Numbered from the stretch's first letter, positions 6,552 through 15,095 are shown. The stretch: 64,000 bases of DNA from an uncultured Alteromonadaceae bacterium (GCA_947494925.1 CANLWS010000007.1:1-64000), one strand, 5' to 3'. The notes: generated by a model not told the origin, from the sequence alone. Numbers and translations: made by a program.

Positions 6552-9272
6552 CTATTTTACATGTTTTCTGCGGCGAAGTAAGCACAGAACCATTGCACCT
6601 ATGGCAAACCAATGGATTGTACCGCCAGAGCCAGAACTGCTGCCGTTTGTCGGGGCTGTCGGAGTTGTAGTGGCCACTACAGTCACAATGATGTTATCAC
6701 TGGTTGCAGCGCCAAACTCGTCAGTTACCGTTAAACTGAACTCCAGATCTCCAGCGCTGGAGGGCGCCACAAAGCTGGCGTTCAGTGTATCTGCTCCTGC
6801 AAGTGTCACACTGCTGCCGGAAACCTGGCTCCAGGCATAGGTCAGGGTACTGCCTTCGCTATCTTGTGCTGTGCCATCAAGGGCAACGGACTGGCGAACA
6901 TTGTACTGAGCATCGGCACCAGCATTGGCGCTGGGTGCGGTGTTGGATTCATCATCACGGATCAGTATCTGAATTTCATTTGGCGAACCTAGTAGTTGTT
7001 CTCCATCACTGCTGAGCCTGAGCACTAAAGTCTCGTCCGATTCAGTCAACCCGTCATCTATTGGGACCAGAGTAATGAATTTTGCCGCACGATCTCCGTC
7101 TTCCCAGGTCAATTGGCCACTGGCCGATTCTATGTCTTCGGTAACCATACCTGTGCCGTCTACCAGTGTATAATTTATCACGAGTTGTCCGTTGGCACCG
7201 CTGTTGCGATTAACCATCACCTCTGCGCTGGTTTGCGTTTCCAGTAGGGTTAACTGGGTATCGTTGAACGCGGCCAGGCCGTTGTTCTGTCTGCCGCTAA
7301 TGGTCACAGTGGTCATGTTTGTTTTGGACAATGTGGTGTTATTTTTAGGATCGAATAAGCGCACAAAGAACTGTTCATCAAATTCGTTGTCATTCTGGTC
7401 AGGAGTCAGAGTGATATCAATAAATTGTGAGTTATTGTCACCTGCTGCCCACTGCAGGGTGCCGCTGACAGCTTCAAAATCCTCAGAGGAAGCGGAGCCT
7501 GGAAGGGTCTGGTAGCTTACTGTAACCGCATCTGTTGTTGCACCCTGACGGGAAACTTCAATACGAGTGCTGGAACCTTCACTGCCGGAAAAACCTGAGC
7601 TGGCAAATCCAACTGTGTTGAAGTTGCTGTCATTTGTGTGATCTTCCAATATGTACAAACCACTGCTGATATCACTCACCAGAATCAGGCCACTGGGAAG
7701 ATAAGGGTAAGTGCCCCAGGCGCCGTTAAAGGAATTGTTATTCGACGACGGATAAGTATCAAAAAAGCCTGCTTCGGTAGGCTGCTCGGGGTTACTGATA
7801 TCCAGAACGGTTAATCCTCTGGTGTAGTTCGACATGTAGTAACGGTTTCCCCGCACAAACCCATTGTGGTCTATAGCCGCGGTGGGGCCGCGCCATGCAG
7901 TGACATATCGGGGGGCAGTCAAATCACTGATTTCAAATATCTGCACAGTAGTATTCACGTTGAAGTTTTGCTCATCCCCTTCATCGTGCACAAAGATATA
8001 CTGCTTGTCTTCACTCCACCAACCGGAATGTACGTAGGCACTTTGGTTATATGTCACCGCGCTGAGCGCAGCGCGGGTGTCAGGCGCCGACTGATCCCAG
8101 AATCTTACTTCCTGTTCATTGTAATCCACCATCACCATGCAACCCTGAGCAGTCGCATTGGGGCATTGGTTCATCCGGGCGTCATCAATAAATAAAGAGG
8201 TCGCATCATGGGTATAATCGGCGCTGTTAGATCCTGCTGCATCAAATTCCGAGCTTAAGAGCTCTGGGTTGTCAAGACTATAGCTGCGCATCGCACCGCC
8301 ATTACGGTCTGCACCCAGAATATGCACCAGCGGGATCTGGCCAGGAATGGGGATGTTCAGGCTGTAATCTACGCCGCTGATATAAACGTTGTGCGCTCCA
8401 TTATTAATTGGTTGTTTGACGACCAGTTCCACCGTGTTTTGAGCAAGCTTGTTGAGGTCGATTATGGCGACCCCTTCATTACTGACATTGTCGGTAGTGA
8501 CATAAGCATATGCACGCCAGCTTTGACTGCTGTCCTGATAAACTTGATATACCTTGATATCGCGCCAGCCACTGGACTGGCCTGAGATAACGCCCACAAC
8601 CTGAGGTGAGCTTGGTTCACTGATATCTATAACGGCTGTTCCCCGCTGTAGCCCCATAATGGCGTATTCTTTTCCTGTATTCAGATCGATATGGCCCCAG
8701 ATATCGTTCGCCCCGTTTGAACCACCGCTGAAGGATGATAAAGGTAAATGTCCTACCAGAGACAAGTTTGAACAGGCAAATTGTCCCGCGCTACCATCCA
8801 CGCAAGTTTGTGCCTGTTGAATCTGTTTTAATTGAGCCAAAGACGCCAGGCTTTTTTTAAGTGCAGGTGATGCTATTTGTTTGTTGTCGCGGATTACATT
8901 GAAGCCTTTGTTATTGAGCTTCTCTGCGTACTCAGCAGGTACACCGGTTAAATAGGTGGGGTGCTGGTCCGGGCTTTGTTGCTGAAAGTTATCAAGCTGA
9001 TTATACCCACCATAAACAGGCACCAACTCACTGATCAGATATTCAAGCCCGGTGTTGTAACTGCCTTTGGCAACCAGGATCCTATCCCCTTTGTGGGCTT
9101 GTAACGCAGCATAGGCGATAGTACGGCAAGGACGAAATCGATTATCGCACTTGCCGGTATCTTCGCCACCATTGGCGACAAATCGCGGTTTTCCTTTTTC
9201 GGCATGGGCCTCAGAAAAAGGACTATGACTGACACACAAAATAGTGGTAATAATGAAAAACAGCGTGCGCAT
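6552..9272 (-). CDS. Secreted LVIVD (choice-of-anchor B) protein with Calx-beta and PKD domains and GlyGly-CTERM tail
   Basis: From the ATG at 9272 (signal peptide MRTLFFIITTILCVSHS) the protein has 906 residues. An N-terminal segment resembles secreted parallel-beta proteins (CRTIAYAALQAHKGDRILVAKGSY). A long choice-of-anchor B region of LVIVD-type repeats follows (GTAVIDISEPSSPQVVGVI, GLTVLDISNPEQPTEAG). Two Calx-beta-like repeats, one PKD-like domain and a serine/glycine linker then lead to a C-terminal hydrophobic segment and RRRKHVK, the layout of GlyGly-CTERM sorting signals processed by rhombosortase. An upstream ATG at 9323 would put 17 residues before the signal peptide and is rejected. 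It is divergent from the MbnP/MbnH pair, so a shared envelope role is possible. Substrate unknown. Confidence 0.85.
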   Translation of the reverse strand: MRTLFFIITTILCVSHSPFSEAHAEKGKPRFVANGGEDTGKCDNRFRPCRTIAYAALQAHKGDRILVAKGSYNTGLEYLISELVPVYGGYNQLDNFQQQSPDQHPTYLTGVPAEYAEKLNNKGFNVIRDNKQIASPALKKSLASLAQLKQIQQAQTCVDGSAGQFACSNLSLVGHLPLSSFSGGSNGANDIWGHIDLNTGKEYAIMGLQRGTAVIDISEPSSPQVVGVISGQSSGWRDIKVYQVYQDSSQSWRAYAYVTTDNVSNEGVAIIDLNKLAQNTVELVVKQPINNGAHNVYISGVDYSLNIPIPGQIPLVHILGADRNGGAMRSYSLDNPELLSSEFDAAGSNSADYTHDATSLFIDDARMNQCPNATAQGCMVMVDYNEQEVRFWDQSAPDTRAALSAVTYNQSAYVHSGWWSEDKQYIFVHDEGDEQNFNVNTTVQIFEISDLTAPRYVTAWRGPTAAIDHNGFVRGNRYYMSNYTRGLTVLDISNPEQPTEAGFFDTYPSSNNNSFNGAWGTYPYLPSGLILVSDISSGLYILEDHTNDSNFNTVGFASSGFSGSEGSSTRIEVSRQGATTDAVTVSYQTLPGSASSEDFEAVSGTLQWAAGDNNSQFIDITLTPDQNDNEFDEQFFVRLFDPKNNTTLSKTNMTTVTISGRQNNGLAAFNDTQLTLLETQTSAEVMVNRNSGANGQLVINYTLVDGTGMVTEDIESASGQLTWEDGDRAAKFITLVPIDDGLTESDETLVLRLSSDGEQLLGSPNEIQILIRDDESNTAPSANAGADAQYNVRQSVALDGTAQDSEGSTLTYAWSQVSGSSVTLAGADTLNASFVAPSSAGDLEFSLTVTDEFGAATSDNIIVTVVATTTPTAPTNGSSSGSGGTIHWFAIGAMVLCLLRRRKHVK

Positions 9273-9292
9273 AGGGCCCCCGTTCAATTCTG

Positions 9293-10102
9293 GTGGGAAA
9301 GAAATTGAGACATAAAATAACACGGTTCAGTTCAGGTTCGGTTGAGATTCTGTATTTTATTGTTGGTTTTTTGTTATTTTTGACAGGTTGTCAACCAAAC
9401 ATCCAGACACTGAATCTGACTGCCAGCTATCAGAATAAAACCCTTACTTGTGGATCCAGCCAGTTGTCCCAAACGGAAGACTGGCAAATAGAAACGCTCC
9501 GATTTTTTGTCAGCGAATTGGCGCTGAAGCAAGGTGGGGAATGGCATGAAATCCAATTCCACACCAATGACTGGCAACACGAAAATGTTGCACTCGTTAG
9601 TTTGGTGGTCCCCGATTGCCAGTCGGCACAGATCAATCAAAGCTTATCTTTTGTCAGTCCTGTGGACTGGCAGGATGTTGAAGGGATCAGATTCTCCCTG
9701 GGGGTTCCTTTCGAACGTAATCACTTGAACCCTTTGACCCAGCTCTCACCGCTAAATTTGCCTGCCATGTTCTGGTCCTGGCAGTTAGGGCACAAATTTA
9801 TACGCTTGGACATTGGACAGCCGCAACCGCGAGAAGGGGGTTGGTCTTTTCATTTGGGGAGCATAGGTTGCCAGTCAGCCTCACGTATGCGGGCTCCACA
9901 GCTACCTTGTGAACAGGCGAATTTGTATCAATTTGAGCTGGGTGCTCCCAATTCAAATCAGCTACAACTAAATCTCGACCAATTGTTGGGCGGCATCGCT
10001 CTTGATACTGACAGAACATGTATGTTCCAGGCACCTGATATCAAAAGTTGCAGACAGGTGTTGGAAAACCTGCAACGAGGCAAGGTGTTTTCATGGCAAT
10101 AA
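9293..10102 (+). CDS. MbnP-like metallo-mystery pair lipoprotein
   Basis: Fits the MbnP family, four-Cys partners of a MauG-like di-heme enzyme that act in periplasmic copper binding in methanotrophs. Seen here are a lipobox (LFLTGC, residues 28-33), a cysteine-rich body (about residues 53, 109, 194, 206), and the family hallmark MFWSWQLGHKFIRLD followed by HLGSIGCQ. The tryptophans in that hallmark are candidates for oxidation by the partner. The start is uncertain: GTG at 9293 or TTG at 9305 would both lead into the lipoprotein signal. The 3' end overlaps the MbnH-like gene by 10 bp, so the two are translated together. Confidence 0.8.
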   Translation: MGKKLRHKITRFSSGSVEILYFIVGFLLFLTGCQPNIQTLNLTASYQNKTLTCGSSQLSQTEDWQIETLRFFVSELALKQGGEWHEIQFHTNDWQHENVALVSLVVPDCQSAQINQSLSFVSPVDWQDVEGIRFSLGVPFERNHLNPLTQLSPLNLPAMFWSWQLGHKFIRLDIGQPQPREGGWSFHLGSIGCQSASRMRAPQLPCEQANLYQFELGAPNSNQLQLNLDQLLGGIALDTDRTCMFQAPDIKSCRQVLENLQRGKVFSWQ

Positions 10103-11184
10103 AACATGTTTTAGCTGCGTTTATCCTGCCGCTCATTGTACTTGCCTGCACGCCAAAACCTGATCCTTATCGATGGGAGATCCCAGAAGGCTTCCCCGCG
10201 CCCATTGAGCCCTTGGACAACCCTATGACAGACGCAAAAGTCACATTGGGTAGAAAGCTGTTTTATGACGTCAATTTATCCGCGAATCAACAACAGTCAT
10301 GCGCTAGTTGTCATCAACAGCAATATGCCTTTGCCGAACCGTTGGCATTGTCTGTTGGGTCTACCGGACAGGTTAACAGACGAAACGCGCAGTCTTTAGT
10401 CAACGTAGCCTACAACCGCACTCTAACCTGGGCGCATAGTGAGCTTGAGCAATTGGAACAGCAAATTCTCATTCCTATGTTTGGCGAAACACCGGTTGAG
10501 CTTGGCATTACCGGCCATGAGGCGGAGGTGTTGCGGCGTTTTGAATCCGCTCAATATGCCAGTCTTTTTAATGAGGCTTTTGGTGATAAAGAACCGACTT
10601 TTGACAGGATTGTCAAATCTCTAGCGAATTTTGTGCGCAGCTTAGTATCCCTAAATTCTGCTTTTGACCGATACGCTTATCAGGGACAGGATGATGCCTT
10701 GAATGAATCACAAATCCGTGGTCTGAATCTGTTTTTTTCAGAACAACTTGAATGTCATCACTGCCACGGCGGGTTCAATTTCACCCAATCCAGTGTGCAC
10801 GAAAAACAACTGCTGGATTTACGGCCTTTTCACAATACCGGCATGTACAATATAGACGGCAAAGGTGCTTATCCTGAGTCGGATACAGGTCTAATTGAAG
10901 TGACATTACAGGCCGATGATATGGGTAAGTTCCGGGCGCCTACATTGAGAAATGTGGCTGTCTCAGCGCCTTATATGCACGATGGAAGCCTGAAAACACT
11001 TGAAGCGGTCATCGACTTTTATGCACAGGGAGGAAATGATTCTGGTCGTCAAAATCCATTCAAGAGCCCCTTTGTAAAAAAACTTGTTATCAGCGAACAG
11101 GACAAACTAGACCTGATAAACTTTTTGCATAGTCTGACAGATAAAGAATTTTTGACCCGTGCTTCTTTTGCCCAGCCAGATTAA
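10093..11184 (+). CDS. MbnH-like di-heme cytochrome c peroxidase family lipoprotein
   Basis: From the ATG at 10093 the product has 363 residues with a lipobox ending at C19 (LPLIVLAC). Two c-type haem sites are present: C70-x2-C73-H74 (CASCH) and C221-x2-C224-H225 (CHHCH), separated as in MauG and CcpA proteins. Downstream are RAPTLRNVAVSAPYMHDG and LDLINFLHSLTD, conserved in the family. Pairing with the MbnP-like gene identifies it as MbnH-like: a periplasmic enzyme that oxidises tryptophan on its partner protein. The start inside the upstream gene is chosen because the earlier start (10048) would precede the signal peptide with 15 unrelated residues. Confidence 0.85.
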   Translation: MAIKHVLAAFILPLIVLACTPKPDPYRWEIPEGFPAPIEPLDNPMTDAKVTLGRKLFYDVNLSANQQQSCASCHQQQYAFAEPLALSVGSTGQVNRRNAQSLVNVAYNRTLTWAHSELEQLEQQILIPMFGETPVELGITGHEAEVLRRFESAQYASLFNEAFGDKEPTFDRIVKSLANFVRSLVSLNSAFDRYAYQGQDDALNESQIRGLNLFFSEQLECHHCHGGFNFTQSSVHEKQLLDLRPFHNTGMYNIDGKGAYPESDTGLIEVTLQADDMGKFRAPTLRNVAVSAPYMHDGSLKTLEAVIDFYAQGGNDSGRQNPFKSPFVKKLVISEQDKLDLINFLHSLTDKEFLTRASFAQPD

Positions 11185-11316
11185 TTTAAATTTATGGAAA
11201 AGAAATGCAGGTATTTCGGGTCAAATAAACGGATGCAAGGCCGTTAAAACTTTGTTATCTTTCGTTTAATTATAAGAAAATACTGTATTGAGCCGATTGC
11301 TCATGTGGAGAATGTG

Positions 11317-11646
11317 ATGACTGAAAAACCCTTTCTGACCAGCGGAAGAAATACCATTATTCATAAAATCAGAAAGCTGGACTTACTGATACTGAATGGC
11401 GACGAGCATCCACCGGTTCTGGTAACGCACAAGGGCTTGAAGGAATACACAGGGAAAATTCCTGACAATAAGCGTGAAGCAAAGATGATGGATATGGAAT
11501 TGGTCGATGTAACCCTTGGTGATGTGTTCGGAGACGAGAAAACGCTGTTGTTTGTTCAGACGCTAAACGGCAAAGAATACAAAGTGGATTATTCCAAACA
11601 CGGTACTTCGCTGTTCATTAAAGTGCATCAGGACAACGCGTTTTAA
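11317..11646 (+). CDS. Hypothetical 109-residue cytoplasmic protein
   Basis: No family is recognised. A small, charged, soluble protein with no signal peptide. It begins at ATG 11317 behind a good GGAGA ribosome site (an in-frame GTG at 11305 overlaps that site and is rejected). The C-terminal half looks like a small beta domain (LLFVQTLNGKEYKVDYSKHGTSLFIKV). It is transcribed alone and followed 10 bp later by a strong terminator, which supports a real expressed gene. Confidence 0.75.
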   Translation: MTEKPFLTSGRNTIIHKIRKLDLLILNGDEHPPVLVTHKGLKEYTGKIPDNKREAKMMDMELVDVTLGDVFGDEKTLLFVQTLNGKEYKVDYSKHGTSLFIKVHQDNAF

Positions 11647-11655
11647 CAACTCTTC

Positions 11656-11679
11656 AAAAAGCCCCGTCAGGGGCTTTTT
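11656..11679 (+). terminator. Intrinsic terminator
   Basis: GCCCC (11661-11665) and GGGGC (11670-11674), extended by AAAAA on the left and TTTTT on the right, form a compact hairpin ending the 109-residue gene. Confidence 0.9.
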
Positions 11680-11833
11680 ACTGTGCGAGCATCTTAACCT
11701 GTCGTCTGAGCTGAAGATGTTTATCAAAAATATCACTTCAGCTGTTCAACTCCATTATTAATAACGAAATTATTCTCTAACTCCCCATGATTTATTTATT
11801 TCAATTGCAGTTGGCGACTATCTGAAATCTGCC

Positions 11834-12356
11834 GAATGTAACAAAACATATGTCGAAAGCGCCGAATGGCTTGGTTTTAGAGGTAGTTGGTCGTACAAAA
11901 AAAGCGTTTTGTCGTTTCATCGGTTTTTGCCGTATCTGAGCCACAAGTGTGACAACTTTTCAATCTTAATCCCTATCTTACTAACTGTGACAAGGCAACT
12001 ACGCCTAATCAAATTTAACGGACACGGCATAAGGCAGGCAGTATATGAAAAAGTTAACAGTAGCAGCATTTATCATGGCAAGTATTGGATTTACCGGCGC
12101 CGCGAGCGCAAAACTAATGGACTCCAAGGAAGAATCCTTGGTTAAAGTTTGTCAGGCTCTGACCAGCGACAAACCCATCAGATTAAAACGCTCCATGAAA
12201 AAAGCAGGTGTGACATTCAAGCAAGTGGAAGAAGGCTTAGTGTGTAACGGAAAAAGTGCGATTAACTTCGCGTTACTTCATGACGCCAACAAAACCGCAG
12301 ATCTCGTGGCGCGCAGAACAAATCAGGACCTTGATGCTCTGATTGCTAAACTCTAA
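11834..12356 (+). repeat. Copy 1 of a 523-bp duplicated unit (promoter region plus DUF3718-like gene)
   Basis: Starting at GAATGTAACAAAACATATGT, the 211 bp before the gene and the gene itself match 14241-14763 in order and in length. Shared blocks in the upstream part include GAATGTAACAAAACATATGT, TTGGTCGT, ATCCCTATCTTA and GACAAGGCAA. The upstream part has diverged more than the coding part. It also accounts for most of the gene-free stretch 11680-12044. Confidence 0.85.
12045..12356 (+). CDS. DUF3718-like small exported protein, copy 1
   Basis: A 103-residue protein with a clean signal peptide (MKKLTVAAFIMASIGFTGAASA, cut after about residue 22). The mature part is basic and helical, with VCQALTSDKPIRLKRSMKKAG and a conserved GLVCNGKSAINFALLH block whose two cysteines could form a disulfide. 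This resembles the DUF3718 family of Alteromonadales; the family name is tentative. Function unknown. It is a close paralogue of the protein at 14452-14763, and the duplication includes the presumed promoter. A terminator follows about 40 bp downstream. Confidence 0.8.
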   Translation: MKKLTVAAFIMASIGFTGAASAKLMDSKEESLVKVCQALTSDKPIRLKRSMKKAGVTFKQVEEGLVCNGKSAINFALLHDANKTADLVARRTNQDLDALIAKL

Positions 12357-12395
12357 AGGGATAACCCAGCAATAATTTTAACTCTGGTTTTCTAC

Positions 12396-12427
12396 AAACG
12401 CCTGGTGTCGCTCACCGGGCGTTTTTG
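12396..12427 (+). terminator. Intrinsic terminator
   Basis: ACGCCTGGTG (12398-12407) pairs with CACCGGGCGT (12413-12422), with one G-T wobble, around a 5-nt loop and runs into TTTTTG. It ends the first DUF3718-like transcript. Confidence 0.85.
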
Positions 12428-12580
12428 TTCGTATTTATTGGTGAACAAAAATCCGTTCACTGTGGAAAACTGTCCTATACTCGAAAAGCTCATCTTGGAC
12501 GCTACTAACATGACATGAAAATTGCGGTCTGTGGGTCTCCCAGTTTTGTTAACGTTTAGAGTATTTTTAAGGACCAATAT

Positions 12581-13126
12581 ATGGATTTGATACTATTAAA
12601 GCCAGGAATAGACTTACATGCTACTGATTCACATGACGATCCTTTAATCACGGCCTCTACCGAAACGGCTAATTGCATAGAATTGTTGTCATCACACTTT
12701 GCTATGAAACAACAAATCACAACTGATGTAAGCAACTCTGCAAGAACGTCAGGGCGACCGGTGTTAAGCGATATGACAGTGGTGAAATATCTGGATGACA
12801 TTTCCACCCTACTTTACAAACACTGTTTGTCCGCATTACCGATTGATGACGGTATAACACCAACACAAATTTTTATATGTCGGAATTCTGAATTGGATCT
12901 AGAGGGCGATAATATCTTACCGAAAATCATGACCATTAAATTATGGGATTGCTTGATCAGCTCTATTGAAGCGCAATCACATCCTGATGACATGGCAACG
13001 GAACAGTTGACACTCAATTTTACCAGGATTGAATGGGCAACATCGGAAAAAGATAGCAAGGGGATGTCCAGCGATAACCGCACTTATAGCTGGAGCGTTG
13101 CCAAAAATCGCGGAATATTATCGTGA
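12581..13126 (+). CDS. hcp: Orphan Hcp-like type VI secretion tube protein
   Basis: Hcp forms the hexameric tube expelled by type VI secretion systems. Family-like features are TSGRPVLSDMTVVKYLDDIS (about residues 55-74), a middle strand with IFICRN, IKLWDCLISSIEAQS, and the closing EQLTLNFTRIEWAT block before a W near the C-terminus. At 181 residues it is slightly longer than typical Hcp1. No other type VI gene lies in the window. Orphan Hcp proteins elsewhere work with remote clusters or carry effectors. It lies between the two DUF3718-like copies beside gene debris, so it may have been acquired. A start at the ATG at 12581 is supported by an AAGGA ribosome site. Confidence 0.75.
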   Translation: MDLILLKPGIDLHATDSHDDPLITASTETANCIELLSSHFAMKQQITTDVSNSARTSGRPVLSDMTVVKYLDDISTLLYKHCLSALPIDDGITPTQIFICRNSELDLEGDNILPKIMTIKLWDCLISSIEAQSHPDDMATEQLTLNFTRIEWATSEKDSKGMSSDNRTYSWSVAKNRGILS

Positions 13127-13153
13127 AGAGACTGAGACCTTTGAGCATCTCCT

Positions 13154-13875
13154 TTGATATTATCAGTTGATATACCTCTCCATTTTTTGTGGTGTGTTCC
13201 TCGCTCGAGAGGCACTGCTTTTGAAAAATGATGGCAAACTCACGTCAGTTTAGTGTCGTTGGGGAACCCTTTATTGATATTTATAAGCAGGGTTTACTCT
13301 CATCAGATAATTTCAACAATGCGCAAATAGGTTTTAATGACAAATTTGAGCACCTTTTGCACACTAGTCTGCAGCAGCCAGTTTTCGTGAAAGACATGGC
13401 GTATCATGTAGCTGATTTTATTTCAGACAGTCACATTCTTTCAGCCAGACATACTTTCTTGATACGGACCCCAAAATTATCAATTCCTTCGCTATATAAA
13501 ATGCGTAATGACTTTCATGAAAACGAAGCTGGATTTGAGGGACAGTACTTACTATTCAAAAGAATACATGAATTAACGAGCAAACAGCCGTATGTGCTAG
13601 ATGCTGAGATGTTGGTCAAATCACCAATGAAAACTGTAAAAGGTTTCTTTAATTTTAATGGCTATCGAATGCCTGAAGACATCCTGGAATGGCAACCTGG
13701 TTCCAGAAAAGACTGGGAAGGACGCACGTCATGGCATGTTGATGCTATTGAAAGTTCAAGTTTCATTGATAACACAAATGATGTAAACCATGCCGAATTG
13801 CCTTCACGCGTTAAGAATATCATTCAGAATAATATGCTTTACTACAATCTGATGAGAGAAAAAATATCTTACTAA
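13154..13875 (+). pseudogene. Sulfotransferase-like gene broken by a -1 frameshift
   Basis: The frame from ATG 13228 encodes 215 residues typical of a sulfotransferase-like family: GEPFIDIYK, FLIRTPKLSIPSLYKM, GFEGQYLLFKRIHEL, a VLDAEMLVKSP block, and W-x-WH near the end. It lacks the N-terminal PAPS-binding loop. That loop is present just upstream in another frame: HFLWCVPRSRGTAFEK (about 13181-13228), which then hits TGA at 13229. The frames meet in the run GAAAAATG; one extra A would give FEK-MMANSRQF, a natural family N-terminus. This is either an inactivated gene, a slippage site or a sequencing error. The upstream frame could start at TTG 13154. Confidence 0.75.
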
Positions 13876-13998
13876 TAGACTTATGTTAACCCGTGATCTG
13901 GGCCGGATAGCTGACGCGCATATGACAATGAGATGGGGTTCGTCGTTTAGGTACTTATTCAATTGATGTTGATAATGCTTGGGTCGCTCAGTTTCGAT

Positions 13999-14163
13999 CA
14001 AACCAAGAAAACGGGCAGCATTGTCAAATAGGATAGCTCTATGCTGTTTCGTACTGATATTTTTCACGCTGTTTAATCGCTTCAGGATGACGTCAATATG
14101 AACGTTATCTGAGCCAAACATCAAATGACTTGGTGGCCCACTATAAATTGCAAAAGCTACCCT
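13999..14163 (-). pseudogene. C-terminal fragment of an amidohydrolase-2 family enzyme
   Basis: Read on the minus strand, this stretch gives SHLMFGSDNVHID, then ILFDNAARFLGL. These are the conserved end motifs of metal-dependent hydrolases of the amidohydrolase-2 family (the GSD loop carries the last metal ligand; DNAARFLGL is the C-terminal helix). The frame is closed by TAA at 14166-14164 just upstream, so the TIM-barrel body is missing. After FLGL the frame runs on as unrelated sequence to 13804. It is a remnant of a deleted gene. Confidence 0.65.
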
Positions 14164-14240
14164 TTATCTTTATGTAGCCAATGAGCTTTTTTCCATGAAA
14201 CGATTCTGGGTAAGCCAAATTGGTTCTCAACGTTTTATGT

Positions 14241-14763
14241 GAATGTAACAAAACATATGTCAAACGCGCTGAAACACTGGGTTCAGAGGATAATTGGTCG
14301 TGCTAAAGTGGTGCTTTATCGCTTCATCGATTTTTACCGTATCTAGGCTGTAACTACATAACTTTTTACCTTTAAATCCCTATCTTAAATACTGAGACAA
14401 GGCAAAAACGCCACGTCACAATTAACTCAGATAGTACAAGGTAGGCAGGGCATGAAAAAGTTAACAGTAGCAGCATTCATCATAGCAAGCATAGGATTCA
14501 CTGGTGCAGCAAGCGCAAAAATTACGGATTCAAGAGAAGAATCTCTGATAAGAATTTGTGAAGCTTTGATGAGTGATAAACCCATTCGTCTGAAAAGAAC
14601 AATGAAAAAAGCTGGCGTAACTTACAAACAAGTCAATGAGGGACTGGTCTGCAATGGCCAAAGTGCGATGAATTTTGCGCTGCTTCACAATGCAGAAAAA
14701 AATGCCGGGTTGCTGGCTCGTAAAACCAGTCAGGATATAGATTCACTATTGGCAAAACGTTGA
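14241..14763 (+). repeat. Copy 2 of the 523-bp duplicated unit
   Basis: Matches 11834-12356 over the 211-bp upstream region and the 312-bp gene. It accounts for the gene-free stretch 14164-14451 apart from about 80 bp. The two copies enclose 1884 bp carrying the Hcp-like gene, the broken sulfotransferase and the amidohydrolase fragment. Confidence 0.85.
14452..14763 (+). CDS. DUF3718-like small exported protein, copy 2
   Basis: A 103-residue paralogue of the protein at 12045-12356. The signal peptide is nearly identical, and the mature part keeps IRICEALMSDKPIRLKR and GLVCNGQSAMNFALLH with conservative changes. Many differences at the DNA level are synonymous (for example in the signal peptide codons), so both copies appear to be under selection for protein sequence. 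Function unknown. A terminator follows 24 bp after the stop. Confidence 0.8.
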   Translation: MKKLTVAAFIIASIGFTGAASAKITDSREESLIRICEALMSDKPIRLKRTMKKAGVTYKQVNEGLVCNGQSAMNFALLHNAEKNAGLLARKTSQDIDSLLAKR

Positions 14764-14786
14764 AATACCTCCAATAAAATTATCAG

Positions 14787-14813
14787 AAAAGGGCGTTCAT
14801 AACGCCCTTTTTT
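14787..14813 (+). terminator. Intrinsic terminator
   Basis: AAAAGGGCGTT and AACGCCCTTTT form a perfect stem around a CAT loop, followed by T residues, just after the second DUF3718-like gene. Confidence 0.9.
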
Positions 14814-14817
14814 ACGT

Positions 14818-14928
14818 TCAACGGGTGGCGTTATTAATGCTGTAACCAAATCGGGTACTAACGAGTTTGAGTTTTCTGCAACTGCTTATTACACGCCTGA
14901 CTATCTTGGGGTTAATATAGATTTCTAA
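14818..14928 (+). pseudogene. Fragment of a TonB-dependent receptor gene
   Basis: Translating from 14818 gives STGGVINAVTKSGTNEF followed by about 19 residues (AYYTPDYLGV) and a TAA at 14926. GGxINxVTKSGTNEF is the signature after the plug domain of TonB-dependent outer membrane receptors of the carboxypeptidase-regulatory-like type. Only about 36 codons survive, with no start and no barrel. It is deletion debris beginning right after the terminator. Confidence 0.7.
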
Positions 14929-14981
14929 TTAGGTTTTAACACAATCACATCAGTCTGTGGTCAGTTAAAAATGGCACAATC

Positions 14982-15015
14982 AAAATCCGATAACTTGCTG
15001 TTATCGGATTTTTTT
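14982..15015 (+). terminator. Intrinsic terminator-like hairpin
   Basis: AAAATCCGATAAC pairs with GTTATCGGATTTT and is followed by a T-run. No intact gene lies directly upstream; it may be the surviving terminator of the lost TonB-dependent receptor gene. Confidence 0.75.
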
Positions 15016-15032
15016 CATCCTGATTACTGAAA

Positions 15033-15095
15033 ATGAAAACTCCGCTTATACCCTTGCTTGGCGCGTTAATGCTATCATCCACCCTAAATTGCTAG
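15033..15095 (+). other. Twenty-codon frame resembling a lipoprotein signal peptide
   Basis: ATG at 15033 opens MKTPLIPLLGALMLSSTLNC, stopped by TAG directly after the cysteine. A basic N-terminus, a hydrophobic core and a final cysteine resemble a lipoprotein signal without any mature protein. Most likely it is the surviving start of a deleted gene; expression is not shown. Confidence 0.3.

Noticed and set aside
12814-13083. Minus-strand 89-codon frame opposite hcp
   Set aside because: It is the antisense shadow of the Hcp-like gene, with no family-like sequence or ribosome site.
13804-14124. A 106-codon minus-strand frame as a complete gene
   Set aside because: Only its first 42 residues match anything (amidohydrolase tail); the rest overlaps the sulfotransferase end and looks like read-through.
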